Positions 1-9,366 of a stretch of DNA of 64,000 nt are shown here, in pieces. Origin of the DNA: Anaerolineales bacterium UBA2181. Lineage in GTDB: Bacteria > Chloroflexota > Anaerolineae > Promineifilales > UBA4811. The stretch covers positions 1 through 64,000 of the forward strand of contig DCVT01000012.1 of assembly GCA_002328075.1 (NCBI GenBank). The letters run 5' to 3'. A program made the position numbers and the translations under genes. Within the stretch, counting starts at the first letter, position 1, and each line of letters opens with the position of its first letter. Under the pieces are notes generated by a model. It did no database searches and was not told where the DNA came from. It saw only the letters and a list, made by a program, of their open reading frames with translations.

Positions 1-306
1 CTATCGATGAACCGCCGCACCCAGGACCAGTTTGTGTCCCTGTGGTGCGGGTATGCCGCCAACCCGGATGAGAACGCGGCCTCCAATATCGCTGAACGCC
101 AGAGCGACGAGGAAATGAACTGGCTTTCCTTCCGCGAAGTGGAGACAGCGCTGGCAATCCGGTTCATGCGCGGTCTCCCGGATGCCCGTAGTCCATCCGC
201 CGGGCTAGACACCTCGCCTGCCGAGGCAGATGGCGAGAGCTACAAAAGGTCAACACCTGCACTGCGCGCAGGCGCAAGTGTCAGCCCGGTCCAAACACCC
301 GTGTAA
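1..306 (+). CDS. Possible 3' end of an unidentified gene
   Basis: The frame is open from the first base of the window and closes at a TAA at 304-306, so this could be the tail of a gene beginning outside the window. An internal ATG at base 7 would give 99 residues. The second half is low-complexity (Pro/Ala/Ser/Gly) and resembles no family I know. There is no hydrophobic segment or motif. It may be spurious. The following 148 bases up to the histidine phosphatase stop codon show nothing recognisable. Confidence 0.2.
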   Translation, partial: LSMNRRTQDQFVSLWCGYAANPDENAASNIAERQSDEEMNWLSFREVETALAIRFMRGLPDARSPSAGLDTSPAEADGESYKRSTPALRAGASVSPVQTPV

Positions 307-454
307 TGGTTGTCCATACAACGGGTAACTAAACGCCATGCATCCCCATGAAACGCATAACACGGCGCTCGACCGCGCTCACGCCGATGTCTCTACGGGT
401 GAGAATCGGTGTCCGGCTGGCAACGGGGAGCCACGCCGCCCGGGTGAGAACGCT

Positions 455-1099
455 TTACCTGGCGCCCTCGTCCAGGAGATGGTCGATTCGGTTATGGTAG
501 TGCAGCCTCCAGGTCTCGCGGGTAGGATGTGCCACATACTGAAAGTGGCTGATCCCCGTGTTGTGGTTCCAGACCTCGCACCGACGCCAAGGTCCGATGT
601 TAAACACGTGGTCAAAGATCGCTTCGACTACACCGCCATGACACACCGCCACCACTACCTGGTCCTGATGCTCTTCGACCGCCTCCTCCACAAACCAACC
701 GACGCGAGTGCGAAAGTGCATGTAGCTTTCGCCGCCCTCGACCGAAGGGACAATAGAGGAGAAGGGACGTGAACTGGACCAGTAGTCGGCATACCGCGCG
801 GGCAATTGCTCCGGCGGCCAGGCTGTGTGGTCGATCCGATTGTTGCCGATCTCCCGCAACCGATCATCATACCGGACCGGAACCGCCAGGACTCCACACA
901 ACGCTTCTACCGTCTCACGAGCGCGTCGCATGGAGCTGCAATAAAGCGCGTCGACCGCACCCAGGTTCTGTGGCAACCAACTCGCCAGGGCGAACGCCTG
1001 CCGACGACCCAGGTCGGTCAACCCTTCATCCAGGTTGGTGCCTTCCCAGCCGTCAAGGTTGATGACGCTCTGTCCGTGCCGGATCAAATAGAGATGCAT
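455..1099 (-). CDS. Histidine phosphatase family protein (phosphoglycerate mutase-like)
   Basis: A 214-residue cytoplasmic enzyme of the histidine phosphatase superfamily, which transfers phosphate from small phospho-esters via a phospho-histidine. The RHG motif is at residues 7-9 (nucleophile His8), followed by a conserved SSMRRARET stretch near 55-63, an acidic LRE at 81-83, and the second catalytic His in CHGG (His154). The length fits the single-domain branch (CobC/PhoE/GpmB-like). It lies 21 bp downstream of the esterase gene on the same strand and is probably cotranscribed. Neither gene points to a particular substrate, so cofactor-independent mutase, alpha-ribazole phosphatase or a general sugar phosphatase are all possible. 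Confidence 0.85.
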   Translation of the reverse strand: MHLYLIRHGQSVINLDGWEGTNLDEGLTDLGRRQAFALASWLPQNLGAVDALYCSSMRRARETVEALCGVLAVPVRYDDRLREIGNNRIDHTAWPPEQLPARYADYWSSSRPFSSIVPSVEGGESYMHFRTRVGWFVEEAVEEHQDQVVVAVCHGGVVEAIFDHVFNIGPWRRCEVWNHNTGISHFQYVAHPTRETWRLHYHNRIDHLLDEGAR

Positions 1100-1120
1100 G
1101 CCGGTTTTTCTCCACGGTCC

Positions 1121-2185
1121 TCAGCGGTCCGGAGCGACCAATGGCGGAAACAAGTGCTCCAGTCCTCGCCAAAGATCATTGCTCCAGGCAGTGTAATTGT
1201 GTCCACCCGGATACTCGCGATAGGACACCGCATACCCCCGCGATTGTAGCAGTGCGTGCATTTTTCGATTGGGTTCCAGCAGCCACTCGTATTTCCCCAC
1301 ATCCATCCAGATCCGCACCGGATTTACTGCTCCGTCTCGCACCAGGCTAAAGGTCACCGTCTCGTGGCCGTCCAATTGGAACGCGCCCGATTGGCTGAGC
1401 ACGTGACCAAAGAGGTGTGGCAGGCGCAAAGCGGTATAGAGCGCCATCAAACCACCCATCGAGGCGCCCATGACAGCGAACATGCCGGGCTGGGTTGTGG
1501 GGTCGAGGAGGTGGAGCACCTGGTACGAAAGCGGCAGTACCCGCCCCAGCAGGAAGAGCAGGGGGCCCTCGCAGCAACCATACTCGACCAGGCGCCCTTT
1601 GTGGCCGGCGTTGGCGACGAATGCCAGCGCCACCGGCCGAATGCGGTTGCCGCCCAGCAGGTTGTCCACCGTGTTTGCCAGCCCGGCACGCCGGTAATAG
1701 TCGGCTCCATCATAGACCACCAGCAGTGGACAGGCCTCCCTGACAGGCGGCTGGTACAGGGTCACGGCCCTCTGGCTACCCAGAGCCAGGTGGCCGGTGT
1801 CAACAACGTGGTGACTCACCGTCCCATGGGAAACCGATCGCTGCCGGCGCGTCAACGGCGTCGGCGCCCCCGGAGGCAGGTAGAAAAAGTGGTTGTATTG
1901 GCCAAAACCATTGTTCACCCGCCGTTGGTTGAACGGATCAGCCATCCGATCGTTGTCTGGGCCATAACAGTACTCCAGATAGGCATCAGGCGGGAAAGCC
2001 AAATGGCAGACGTAGAGATCACGCCCCTGAGTCTGCCAGCGTGGTCCCGTCTCCGGATTCCAGTCATTGAAATCGCCTCGCAGCAGCGGCGGATCGGAGC
2101 CATGCCAGACAAAGGTCACCTGATCGCCATCTATCAGCGGGGTACCCTCCCGCTGAACTCGTTCCAATAGGCTGTTGACACTCAT
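1121..2185 (-). CDS. Fes/IroE-type alpha/beta-hydrolase esterase with N-terminal E-set domain
   Basis: A 354-residue esterase of the esterase D / enterochelin-esterase family (PF00756). The N-terminal third (about residues 15-110) looks like the early-set/CBM48-like beta domain that precedes Fes-type hydrolases, with the typical GDFNDW motif. The catalytic domain follows: nucleophile Ser242 in GASMGG, Asp295 in the WMDVGK stretch and His329 in PGGHNY form a plausible triad. The ATG at 2185 is chosen because GGAG lies 11 nt upstream; the frame stays open to 2464 but that extension is unlike the family. No siderophore genes are nearby, so enterobactin hydrolysis is not supported. A role on acylated carbohydrates or other esters is equally possible. 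No signal peptide is visible. Confidence 0.8.
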   Translation of the reverse strand: MSVNSLLERVQREGTPLIDGDQVTFVWHGSDPPLLRGDFNDWNPETGPRWQTQGRDLYVCHLAFPPDAYLEYCYGPDNDRMADPFNQRRVNNGFGQYNHFFYLPPGAPTPLTRRQRSVSHGTVSHHVVDTGHLALGSQRAVTLYQPPVREACPLLVVYDGADYYRRAGLANTVDNLLGGNRIRPVALAFVANAGHKGRLVEYGCCEGPLLFLLGRVLPLSYQVLHLLDPTTQPGMFAVMGASMGGLMALYTALRLPHLFGHVLSQSGAFQLDGHETVTFSLVRDGAVNPVRIWMDVGKYEWLLEPNRKMHALLQSRGYAVSYREYPGGHNYTAWSNDLWRGLEHLFPPLVAPDR

Positions 2186-2578
2186 GGAATCACCATCTCC
2201 AGGTACCGGACTCGGCAAATCGTACTCCCGGTTCATCGGCACGTCAACCCTGCGGTTGCCGATTCGGCATTTCTCGATTTGCTGCGAATCCGCCACTGCG
2301 CTCTCGCCGGATTTCCGTGCCTGTGGCGAGCGCGGAGAAGCATCAAATGAGCGTGGCCTGGACGGCCACGTCCGGGCCAGGGCCAGTGGCCAAGCCGAGA
2401 GCTTCCGCGACGGATACCGTGGACAGCTGATCGGAGAGTGGACCGGCCGGGCCACCTCCGTCAACCGGTTCGTCCCCTCCTTGCCTCAAACGTCAGCCAG
2501 CCGCTGCCGGACAACATGCAGCGGCTGGCTCGCTTGTTCCAACTCTCCCACCAGGGAGTCTCTAGCGCCGGCCGCGCC
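2186..2578. other. Intergenic interval between the esterase and the giant secreted protein
   Basis: About 390 bp without a convincing gene. The reading frame of the esterase extends into it, but without a start signal or recognisable sequence. The only clear structure is a perfect 12-bp inverted repeat at 2495-2530, described separately. Confidence 0.4.
2495..2530 (-). terminator. 12-bp perfect inverted repeat downstream of the giant protein gene
   Basis: Bases 2495-2506 and 2519-2530 are perfectly complementary (12 bp) around a 12-nt loop, about 50-80 bp past the stop codon of the 2093-residue protein. A U-rich tract does not follow on the minus strand, so this is a 3'-end stem-loop or Rho-assisted terminator rather than a textbook intrinsic terminator. 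Confidence 0.4.
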
Positions 2579-5500
2579 TCACGGGCCGCGCAACAGGACC
2601 GGCAAAAAGATGCCACAGCGCGCCGAAATATAGTCCTCTCGAAGCGCCTCGTCCGTGCCTCCCGGTCCTGTGACGGTCAGCTTGACCGTGAAGACCCCAC
2701 AGGAGGTGTACACATGCGTCGGGTTCTGCTGAGCGCTGGTGGACCCGTCGCCAAAGTCCCAGCCAAAGGTGGAATAGTCGCCGGAAGACAGGTTGGTCCA
2801 GTTCACCGTGAGCGGAACGAAACCACTCGTCGGCGCACCGCTGAATTCGGCAACTACCGGTTGATACACAGTGATGTATCTGGCCCGGACCAACGTGTCT
2901 GTCCCACCCATCCCGCTGGCGGTCAAGCTCACCGTGTACACTCCTCCCACCGCGTATGTGTGTGTTGGGTTCTCTAGGGTGCTGATCACCCCGTCACCCA
3001 GGTCCCAGAGAACCGTGTCAAAGTCACCGACAGTGGTATTGGTGAAGACGACCGTCAGCGGTGCCACCCCCTCGGTCGGCGCGGCTTGAAAGCTCGCCTG
3101 CACCGATGTAGACAGCGGGAACTGGAGCTGGATACCGCCCAGCAGTTGCCCGTCCACGTATCCCTCCACGTTAATGGTAGGAACGCTGTTCGCCTCTTGT
3201 TGCAGTCTGTCGATATGTTCCTGAGCCCCTTGTGCCCGGCCGGCGGCGCACGGTATCGTGAGGGCCACGGTGATCACCCCCGATCCGAAAGGCGGCAACG
3301 TCAGGGTACTGCTGGGTGTCACAGTGATCTGCCACTCAGCCGGCACGTTAAAGGTGATCAGGCCCACATCGACGGTCACCTGGTCCGCCGAGTCGTTGTA
3401 AATCGTAACGGTGTATATCTTGGTGATCCCACAGGGAGGACGCTGCTCCACATCCACGTTGCGCTGGCTGAACTGCGGGTCATACGCGCCACCGGCGTCG
3501 ATCGAATGCACCTGCACGCACTGGTGACCACTCCGGCTTGGCGTCCAGGTGACCCAGGCGGTAGTGGTCAGGTGCGGGCTCAACGTGACCGAACGGGTGT
3601 AGGGCACCATGCCAGTGTGGGTAAAGGGGATCCCCATGCCAAAGTCAGCCCAGCCAAACTCTAGCTCGATGGTCCAGCTGACCTCGCCGGTGTTTTGCAC
3701 CACGGCGCCCACCCGGCTCGGCTGGCCCTGCTGCGGCGGATAGGGATCCACAATGACTTCGGTCTCGGCATACGACCGCTCGTGTGGCTTGTGAATCGGG
3801 ATGGGCGGCCGGTCCAACTTTCGGAACCCACCGATCAGCACACCATTCACATAACCCTCCACGTCCACGATGGGAAAGCCGGTGCCCAGACGGGCGTCGC
3901 TCGCCGGTGTTACGGTGAGCGTAACCGCGGTCGTTTCACCTGGTTGAAGGTTTTCCAGCTCTGTGTCCGACAGGCTGGAGCTCCAACCAGGTCGGTGATT
4001 CACCAGGCCGAGCGTCACAGTGACCGGCCGGGCAGTGGGATTGCCGACCGGGAAGACCAGCGCATGCGGCAGACCCGGTCGCAGCGGCTCGCCCACGTCA
4101 ATGTTGCGCTGGCTCCAGATAGGCTCGTGTCCTGCCAATTGCACCGTCACCCGCACGCAGAACTTGCCCTGCCACGCTGGCGGGTTCCAGACGACGTGCC
4201 CGGTTCCCGCACCGTACCGGGGCACAAACAACCGAATCGGATTGGGGGCGATGTCTGCGGTGGAGAAAGGCAAACCGATCCCAAACGGTGCGATGCTAAA
4301 GGTCACCGTCACAAACCGGTCCTCATTCGTGGGGTTGAAGAGCTCGACGCTCATGATCGTGGGCTGCCCCGGCACAACCGGGTAAGGATCCACGCCGATC
4401 TCGGACTCGGCATAGACCGGGTCCTTGGGGCGGTGAATGGGCACCGGAGGCCGGTAGATCTTGCGAAAACCGCCGAGCAAGCGGCCGTCCACGAAGGCCT
4501 CGATATCCGCGATGGGGTGCATGTCGGGCGGCAAGGTGTCAGGTGGCGTCACGGTCAGTGTGACCGGCCGGAATTCGGCGGGTTTCAGGTCAGCCAGCAC
4601 ATCCGAGGACAGCTGTAACTGCCAGCCGGGCAGATGAGGGATCAATCCGAGCGTGATCGTCACCGGATGGTCGTACGGATTGCCCACCTGGACGATGCGG
4701 GAGTGGGGTACGCCGGGCTCCAACGGCTCGTCAATGTCGATGTTACGCTGGCTCCAAAAGAGCTCCGGGTATCCCGGCACCGCCACCTCCACCTGGAAGC
4801 ACCAGAGACCGCCAACGGGCGGCACCCACCAGAGGGAGGGCCGCACCAAGCTGTGCGGCGGCAGGACCACCTGGATCGGACCGGCGATCGGGTTAAACGG
4901 CAGGCCGATGCCAAAGGGAGCGGCGCTGAATTGGACGGTCACGGTGTAGGTTTGATAGGTAATGTTTCGCAGCTCCACCCCCACTTCGGTCGGTTCCTGC
5001 TCACGAGGTGGATACGGATTGACAAAGATCTCACTCTCGGCATAAACCGGTTCAGGCGGGCGGTGCACAAGAATGGGCGGCCGGAATATCTTGCGAAAGC
5101 CACCGATCAGATTCCTCTCAGCATACGCCTCTACATCCACAATGACCTCACCATCTGGCGGCATCAGGGCCGGCGGCGTCACCGTTAGGGTCACTGGGAG
5201 GGTCTGGCCGGGAAGCAGGTTCGGCAGGACGTCCTGAGACAATTCCAGGCCCCAATCCGGAAGATGAGGGACCAACCCCAAGGTTATGGTCACCGGTCTC
5301 TCCAGCGGGTTTCCGACCGGGAAGACCATCGAATGTGGCGTCAGCGGCCGCAGGGGTTCGTCCACGTCCATGTTGCGTTGGCTGCGCTGCGGTGGGTACC
5401 CTTCCTGCATGAGCTCTACCTGCACGCAGAAATGCCCCCCCACGGGCCGAACCAGCACCATACACTGCTTCACCACGCTGTAGGGCGGCAGATACACGTC

Positions 5501-8500
5501 CTGCGGGACGTTGACAGGTATGAAGGGCATGCCTACGCCAAAAAGAGCAGCGCTGAATTGGATGGTCACGGTCTGAGCGTCCGCGGACACGTTGCGCAGT
5601 TCCACGCAGATCTCCGTCGGCTCACCCGCCCGAGGCGGATACGGGTCGATGCTGATCTCGCGCTCTGCGTAGAATGGGTCCGGGTAACGGTGCAGCAGCA
5701 CCGGAGGCCGGAATATCTTGCGAAAGCCACCGATCAGATTCCTCTCAGCATACGCCTCTACATCCACAATGACCTCACCATCTGGCGGCATCAGGGCCGG
5801 CGGCGTCACCGTTAGGGTCACTGGGAGAGTCTGGCCGGGAAGCAGGTTCGGCAGGACATCCTGAGACAATTCCAGGCCCCAATCCGGAAGATGAGGGACC
5901 AACCCCAAGGTTATGGTCACCGGTCTCTCCAGCGGGTTTCCGACCGGGAAGACCATCGAATGTGGCGTCAGCGGCCGCAGGGGTTCGTCCACATCCATAT
6001 TGCGTTGGCTGCGCTGCGGCGGGTATCCTGGCTGGAACAGCTCGGCCTGGAGGCAGACTCGCCCGCTCATAGGCGGCACCCAGTTGAGGCAGACAACCAC
6101 GGTGCTATGGGGGGGCAGCGTCACCGGACGGATACCGTCAATGGGAGTAAAAACCAGCCCAATGCCAAACGATGCCCACGAAAACTGCACGGCTGCCGTT
6201 TGAACTTCATCGGTGAGGTTGATCAGCTCCACGCAGATCTCAGTCGGCCAGCCCGCGTGGACAGGATAGGGATTGATTCTGATCTCCCCCTGGGCATACC
6301 AAGGCCAATCGCCCCCAGGGAAGGTCACCGGCGGTGTATTGACGTGGAAACGGATGACTGTCCCGTCTGCCAAGTAACCTGCGTGATCAAAGATGCCGTC
6401 CCAGATCTCGATAGTGCTGGATGGCTGTACCTGGCGAGCGACATCCACCGTCACGGCAATCTGGCCCTGCCCACCCATTTCCAGAGGTGGCAGGTCCCAT
6501 TCAGCCCAGAATCCGTTGGGTTCCGCCCGGTTCGCCGGCGGGACCGACTCGCGGAAACGAGCCTCGCGGGGGAACTCGTTGCGGATCATCGCACCGAACT
6601 CGCGGCCGCCGCTGTTGGAATAGATCAGGGTAAAGGTCACCGGTTGCCCGGCGAACACCTCCGGCGGGTAGACACTGTCAATCGACAGGACGGGTGGGAG
6701 CTTGTGGATTATCACCGGCCGTGCCAATAGCTCTGGCGCCCCCTCCACAAAGAGCAGCTCCTCCAGCACCGTCCTCTCCCACGCGCATGGTTTGACATGA
6801 AACCATTTGGTGATCTCCACTCGCGTACTCGGCATGGGCGGAAAATCCCAGATGATCTCGCCTCCCTCCACGACAGGGGCGACCAATGGCGGGTCGATCA
6901 ACCAACTCTGCAGGCCCAGGTGTTCCGGGTTCCATTTCTCAATCAGCACGGTCGGCAGGGTGAGTGTGATAATGTCCACCACCACGATGGTGTCAGAGGT
7001 CTGCACGGTGACTATCAGCTCCGGCCTCCAGGGGAAACCCTGCACCACCTTGTCCCATTCGACCAGCGACGGTTCGACGTGGAATTCGATCCACGTCTCG
7101 CCCGCCAGTTCGCCCATGTGGTTGTAGATCCCGTCCCAAATCACCAGCGTGTTCGACGGCGGCAGGCTGGAGCCAATCCCTACCACGACATCGACCGTCG
7201 CCCGGACGCCACCCGCCAGGTCGCCTACCTCCCACCGGGCCCACGAGCCATCGGCCGCCGAGGCGGTCGCCGGCGGCTCTGAGCGCATAAACGGCGCTCC
7301 CGGCGGGAAGGTGTTGGTGATCACCACCCCGTTCTCATAGCCGCCGGTATTCGAGTAAATCAAGGAAAAAGTTACGGTCTGTCCCGCTTTGACCTCTGGG
7401 ATGTAGTGGCTGCCAATGGCCAGCTCGGGCGGCTGCTTCACGATCGGTACTAACCGTGTCTCGGGTTGCGCGTTAGGTTCTTGCAGCTCTTCCATCAGGA
7501 GCGTCTCGGTCCAACCGCAAGGCTCCACATGGAACCACTTGGTCATAGTGACCATCGGCGGGTGATCCGGCGGCAACGACCACTCTAGATATCCGGTTCT
7601 GGTCACCACCATTCCTGTCAGCGGATCGATAGACCAATCCAGTAGCTTGAGCTGATCCGGGTTCCAGGTTTCCAGCAACGTGTACGCGGCCGGCCCGGTG
7701 AGAACATCGACAATCTGAATCGTGTCGCTGGTCTGGGCATGCACAACCAGTTCGGGTTGCCACGGCTCGCCATTTACCCCCTTGAACCATCGCTCCGGTG
7801 GAGCCTCGCAGTGAAGCAGCACAGGGATATCGACCGCGCCCCGGCAAGGATCGCCGTGAAGCACTTGCAGGGTCGCGGCATGATCGCCCGCCTCGGTGCA
7901 GTGAAAGGTAACGTCCGCTGCAACCTGGCTCGACGGCGGAACGGTGCCAGTGACAGGATCCACCCACAACCAGGGGATGTCCACGCCCGACGGATCTTCT
8001 ATCAACTCGAAACCTAACGGCGCCGATCCCAGGTTGGCGACGGTGAGGGAATAGGTGGTCGGTTGGCTGATGGAAGCGGTCACCGACACAAAATCGCCTG
8101 GCATGACCATGATGTTGGGCCGGGCGAGGTGGAAATCATGCACCGTTGTCGCGCCACCTCGGATGGTCAAAGGCACTAACTCCGACAGATAGCCCACGGC
8201 CGAGGCAGTCGCAATGTGCTCCCCAGGAGTTAGGGAGCCGGGTCCGTAGTGCCCGGTCACGGGATCGGCCGGCAGCACCAGACCCGATGGGTCAACCTGC
8301 ACCTCGGCCGGGGAGCAGGTAGGCAGTCCGCCAGCGGATAACCCATCCAACACGCGCCCCTCCAGCCAGCCGTCCTGGAATTCCGCCTGGTCCCAGAATT
8401 TGTTGCCGGTGTAGGTCGTGTCGGGCGAGAGAACGTAATAAGGAAATTCGATCCAGTTGGCCGTGACGACGGTCCCGCTCACGCTGGTCGCGCCCACCGA

Positions 8501-8860
8501 GGTGTATCCGTTCGGGTCCACCTCCTGGACGCTATAGAACTCATAGACCGCGTCCTGATCGTTGACGCTGATCGAATACCAGCCATTGGAATCGGTCGCT
8601 GTCTCGCGGATCCAGGTTGTTTGCCCCGGTCCGGGGTTATTGGCTCCGTGCAGTTGGACAACAACGCCGGATATCGGCTGGCCTTCATCGGCAAACGGGC
8701 TCTGGAAGACCCTTCCCTGAAACGTATAGAGGTCCCTGAGGGCGGAAGTGGGCTCCCGGTTGTCGCCCTGAATGGATTGGGCGACGGCCACAGCACCAAG
8801 AGTCAGCGATAGCGCTGCCAAGGCCAGCCCGAGAACCAATGCGGTTCGTTTCACAGTCAT
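2579..8860 (-). CDS. Giant secreted repeat protein with DUF11-like, tandem and PKD domains
   Basis: A 2093-residue secreted or surface protein. The ATG at 8860 has a perfect AGGAGG 7 nt upstream and begins a clear signal peptide (basic n-region, about 20 hydrophobic residues, AVAQ near residue 28). In order I see a carboxypeptidase-regulatory-like beta domain, two DUF11/conserved-repeat-like modules (PPEVFAGQPVTF-type cores), five roughly 209-residue repeats each opening with a YAExEIxxxPYP-like stretch and containing SQRNxDVxEPL, and two PKD domains near the C-terminus (WDLGDG and WDFGDGS motifs). The protein ends in FLPVLLRGP, a hydrophobic tail I remember from many Chloroflexota exported proteins. 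No catalytic residues are apparent. An adhesive, structural or cell-envelope role is inferred. Two repeats share about 107 identical residues, showing a recent duplication. A strong promoter lies upstream. Confidence 0.85.
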   Translation of the reverse strand: MTVKRTALVLGLALAALSLTLGAVAVAQSIQGDNREPTSALRDLYTFQGRVFQSPFADEGQPISGVVVQLHGANNPGPGQTTWIRETATDSNGWYSISVNDQDAVYEFYSVQEVDPNGYTSVGATSVSGTVVTANWIEFPYYVLSPDTTYTGNKFWDQAEFQDGWLEGRVLDGLSAGGLPTCSPAEVQVDPSGLVLPADPVTGHYGPGSLTPGEHIATASAVGYLSELVPLTIRGGATTVHDFHLARPNIMVMPGDFVSVTASISQPTTYSLTVANLGSAPLGFELIEDPSGVDIPWLWVDPVTGTVPPSSQVAADVTFHCTEAGDHAATLQVLHGDPCRGAVDIPVLLHCEAPPERWFKGVNGEPWQPELVVHAQTSDTIQIVDVLTGPAAYTLLETWNPDQLKLLDWSIDPLTGMVVTRTGYLEWSLPPDHPPMVTMTKWFHVEPCGWTETLLMEELQEPNAQPETRLVPIVKQPPELAIGSHYIPEVKAGQTVTFSLIYSNTGGYENGVVITNTFPPGAPFMRSEPPATASAADGSWARWEVGDLAGGVRATVDVVVGIGSSLPPSNTLVIWDGIYNHMGELAGETWIEFHVEPSLVEWDKVVQGFPWRPELIVTVQTSDTIVVVDIITLTLPTVLIEKWNPEHLGLQSWLIDPPLVAPVVEGGEIIWDFPPMPSTRVEITKWFHVKPCAWERTVLEELLFVEGAPELLARPVIIHKLPPVLSIDSVYPPEVFAGQPVTFTLIYSNSGGREFGAMIRNEFPREARFRESVPPANRAEPNGFWAEWDLPPLEMGGQGQIAVTVDVARQVQPSSTIEIWDGIFDHAGYLADGTVIRFHVNTPPVTFPGGDWPWYAQGEIRINPYPVHAGWPTEICVELINLTDEVQTAAVQFSWASFGIGLVFTPIDGIRPVTLPPHSTVVVCLNWVPPMSGRVCLQAELFQPGYPPQRSQRNMDVDEPLRPLTPHSMVFPVGNPLERPVTITLGLVPHLPDWGLELSQDVLPNLLPGQTLPVTLTVTPPALMPPDGEVIVDVEAYAERNLIGGFRKIFRPPVLLHRYPDPFYAEREISIDPYPPRAGEPTEICVELRNVSADAQTVTIQFSAALFGVGMPFIPVNVPQDVYLPPYSVVKQCMVLVRPVGGHFCVQVELMQEGYPPQRSQRNMDVDEPLRPLTPHSMVFPVGNPLERPVTITLGLVPHLPDWGLELSQDVLPNLLPGQTLPVTLTVTPPALMPPDGEVIVDVEAYAERNLIGGFRKIFRPPILVHRPPEPVYAESEIFVNPYPPREQEPTEVGVELRNITYQTYTVTVQFSAAPFGIGLPFNPIAGPIQVVLPPHSLVRPSLWWVPPVGGLWCFQVEVAVPGYPELFWSQRNIDIDEPLEPGVPHSRIVQVGNPYDHPVTITLGLIPHLPGWQLQLSSDVLADLKPAEFRPVTLTVTPPDTLPPDMHPIADIEAFVDGRLLGGFRKIYRPPVPIHRPKDPVYAESEIGVDPYPVVPGQPTIMSVELFNPTNEDRFVTVTFSIAPFGIGLPFSTADIAPNPIRLFVPRYGAGTGHVVWNPPAWQGKFCVRVTVQLAGHEPIWSQRNIDVGEPLRPGLPHALVFPVGNPTARPVTVTLGLVNHRPGWSSSLSDTELENLQPGETTAVTLTVTPASDARLGTGFPIVDVEGYVNGVLIGGFRKLDRPPIPIHKPHERSYAETEVIVDPYPPQQGQPSRVGAVVQNTGEVSWTIELEFGWADFGMGIPFTHTGMVPYTRSVTLSPHLTTTAWVTWTPSRSGHQCVQVHSIDAGGAYDPQFSQRNVDVEQRPPCGITKIYTVTIYNDSADQVTVDVGLITFNVPAEWQITVTPSSTLTLPPFGSGVITVALTIPCAAGRAQGAQEHIDRLQQEANSVPTINVEGYVDGQLLGGIQLQFPLSTSVQASFQAAPTEGVAPLTVVFTNTTVGDFDTVLWDLGDGVISTLENPTHTYAVGGVYTVSLTASGMGGTDTLVRARYITVYQPVVAEFSGAPTSGFVPLTVNWTNLSSGDYSTFGWDFGDGSTSAQQNPTHVYTSCGVFTVKLTVTGPGGTDEALREDYISARCGIFLPVLLRGP
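5079..5400 (-). repeat. Internal near-identical repeat, copy B
   Basis: About 322 bp inside the giant protein gene that matches bases 5706-6027 with only six differences that I can count (about 98% identity). The offset is 627 bp, exactly 209 codons, so the frame is kept. All differences are synonymous: the encoded stretches are identical for about 107 residues. Confidence 0.9.
5706..6027 (-). repeat. Internal near-identical repeat, copy A
   Basis: Partner of the segment at 5079-5400 and upstream of it in the direction of translation. The flanking parts of the 209-codon unit have diverged strongly while this portion has not, which points to recent unequal exchange or gene conversion rather than an old tandem array. 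Confidence 0.9.
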
Positions 8861-8954
8861 CTTTGCCTCCTTTGACAGTGGCCGGCTGCGGGCGGGGTTG
8901 GCGACAGAGGACGTCAAGCGAACGGGTTGAGAGAGGTGTAGGCCGGACATAGTC

Positions 8955-8983
8955 AGTATAGGCCGCAGCCAACCGGATGTCAA
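8955..8983 (-). promoter_or_regulatory. Sigma70-type promoter of the giant protein gene
   Basis: On the minus strand TTGACA (8978-8983) is followed after exactly 17 bp by TATACT (8955-8960). The predicted start is near 8948, giving a leader of about 88 nt before the ATG at 8860. Confidence 0.75.
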
Positions 8984-9107
8984 GAGTAGAATTTACCGCC
9001 CTGAGCCTTTGGCCCAAGTATCCCTGTCGTCCATGGGCTGACATTTCACCGAGCAGTCAAGCAGCGGCAAATTCATTGGACAACAACACAGAGAATACTT
9101 CCACCCT

Positions 9108-9135
9108 TGACATGCCAGTAATTCGTGATAACCTT
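9108..9135 (+). promoter_or_regulatory. Possible promoter of the small Arg-rich gene
   Basis: A perfect TTGACA at 9108-9113 lies 65 bp upstream of the small gene, but the best -10 element at the right distance (TAACCT, 9130-9135, 16-bp spacer) is weak. The 317-bp divergent interval 8861-9177 holds this site and the giant gene's promoter and is otherwise featureless. Confidence 0.3.
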
Positions 9136-9177
9136 CACAATTTGGTAATCAGGTTGAATAGTACAAGGAGACAGAAC

Positions 9178-9339
9178 ATGACACCCAAGGATAGGCTATA
9201 CTGGTTCTGGGCCACTGGAATCCTGCCGGGGACAATCTTTGACGGTCTAGATGAGGCCAAAAGCGACCGCATCCGGACGACAACGCACACGCGCCGTCGC
9301 CGAAGCAACCGGCGACGTGCCAACGGCACACAGCAGTAA
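9178..9339 (+). CDS. Small Arg-rich protein, unknown
   Basis: A 53-residue ORF beginning at an ATG with AAGGAG 7 nt upstream, a better start signal than most large genes here. The N-terminal half is mildly hydrophobic with two Trp and a Gly-Pro turn. The C-terminal half is strongly basic, with an RRRRSNRRR cluster near the end, suggesting nucleic-acid or membrane-surface contact. I recognise no family. It is isolated: divergent from the giant secreted protein, preceded by a TTGACA box and followed 27 bp later by a terminator-like hairpin, so it would be a monocistronic transcript. The ORF also stays open upstream to 8977, but that part looks non-coding. It may be a real small protein or a leader peptide. 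Confidence 0.4.
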   Translation: MTPKDRLYWFWATGILPGTIFDGLDEAKSDRIRTTTHTRRRRSNRRRANGTQQ

Positions 9340-9366
9340 CACCCGGCACCCCTGACGTTATCAAAG

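Noticed and set aside
3086..7282. Long plus-strand ORFs (up to 307 codons) antisense to the giant secreted protein
   Set aside because: They are shadows: repeat structure of the minus-strand gene makes the antisense frames repeat too, they have no start signals, and their sequences are His/Arg-rich without family features.
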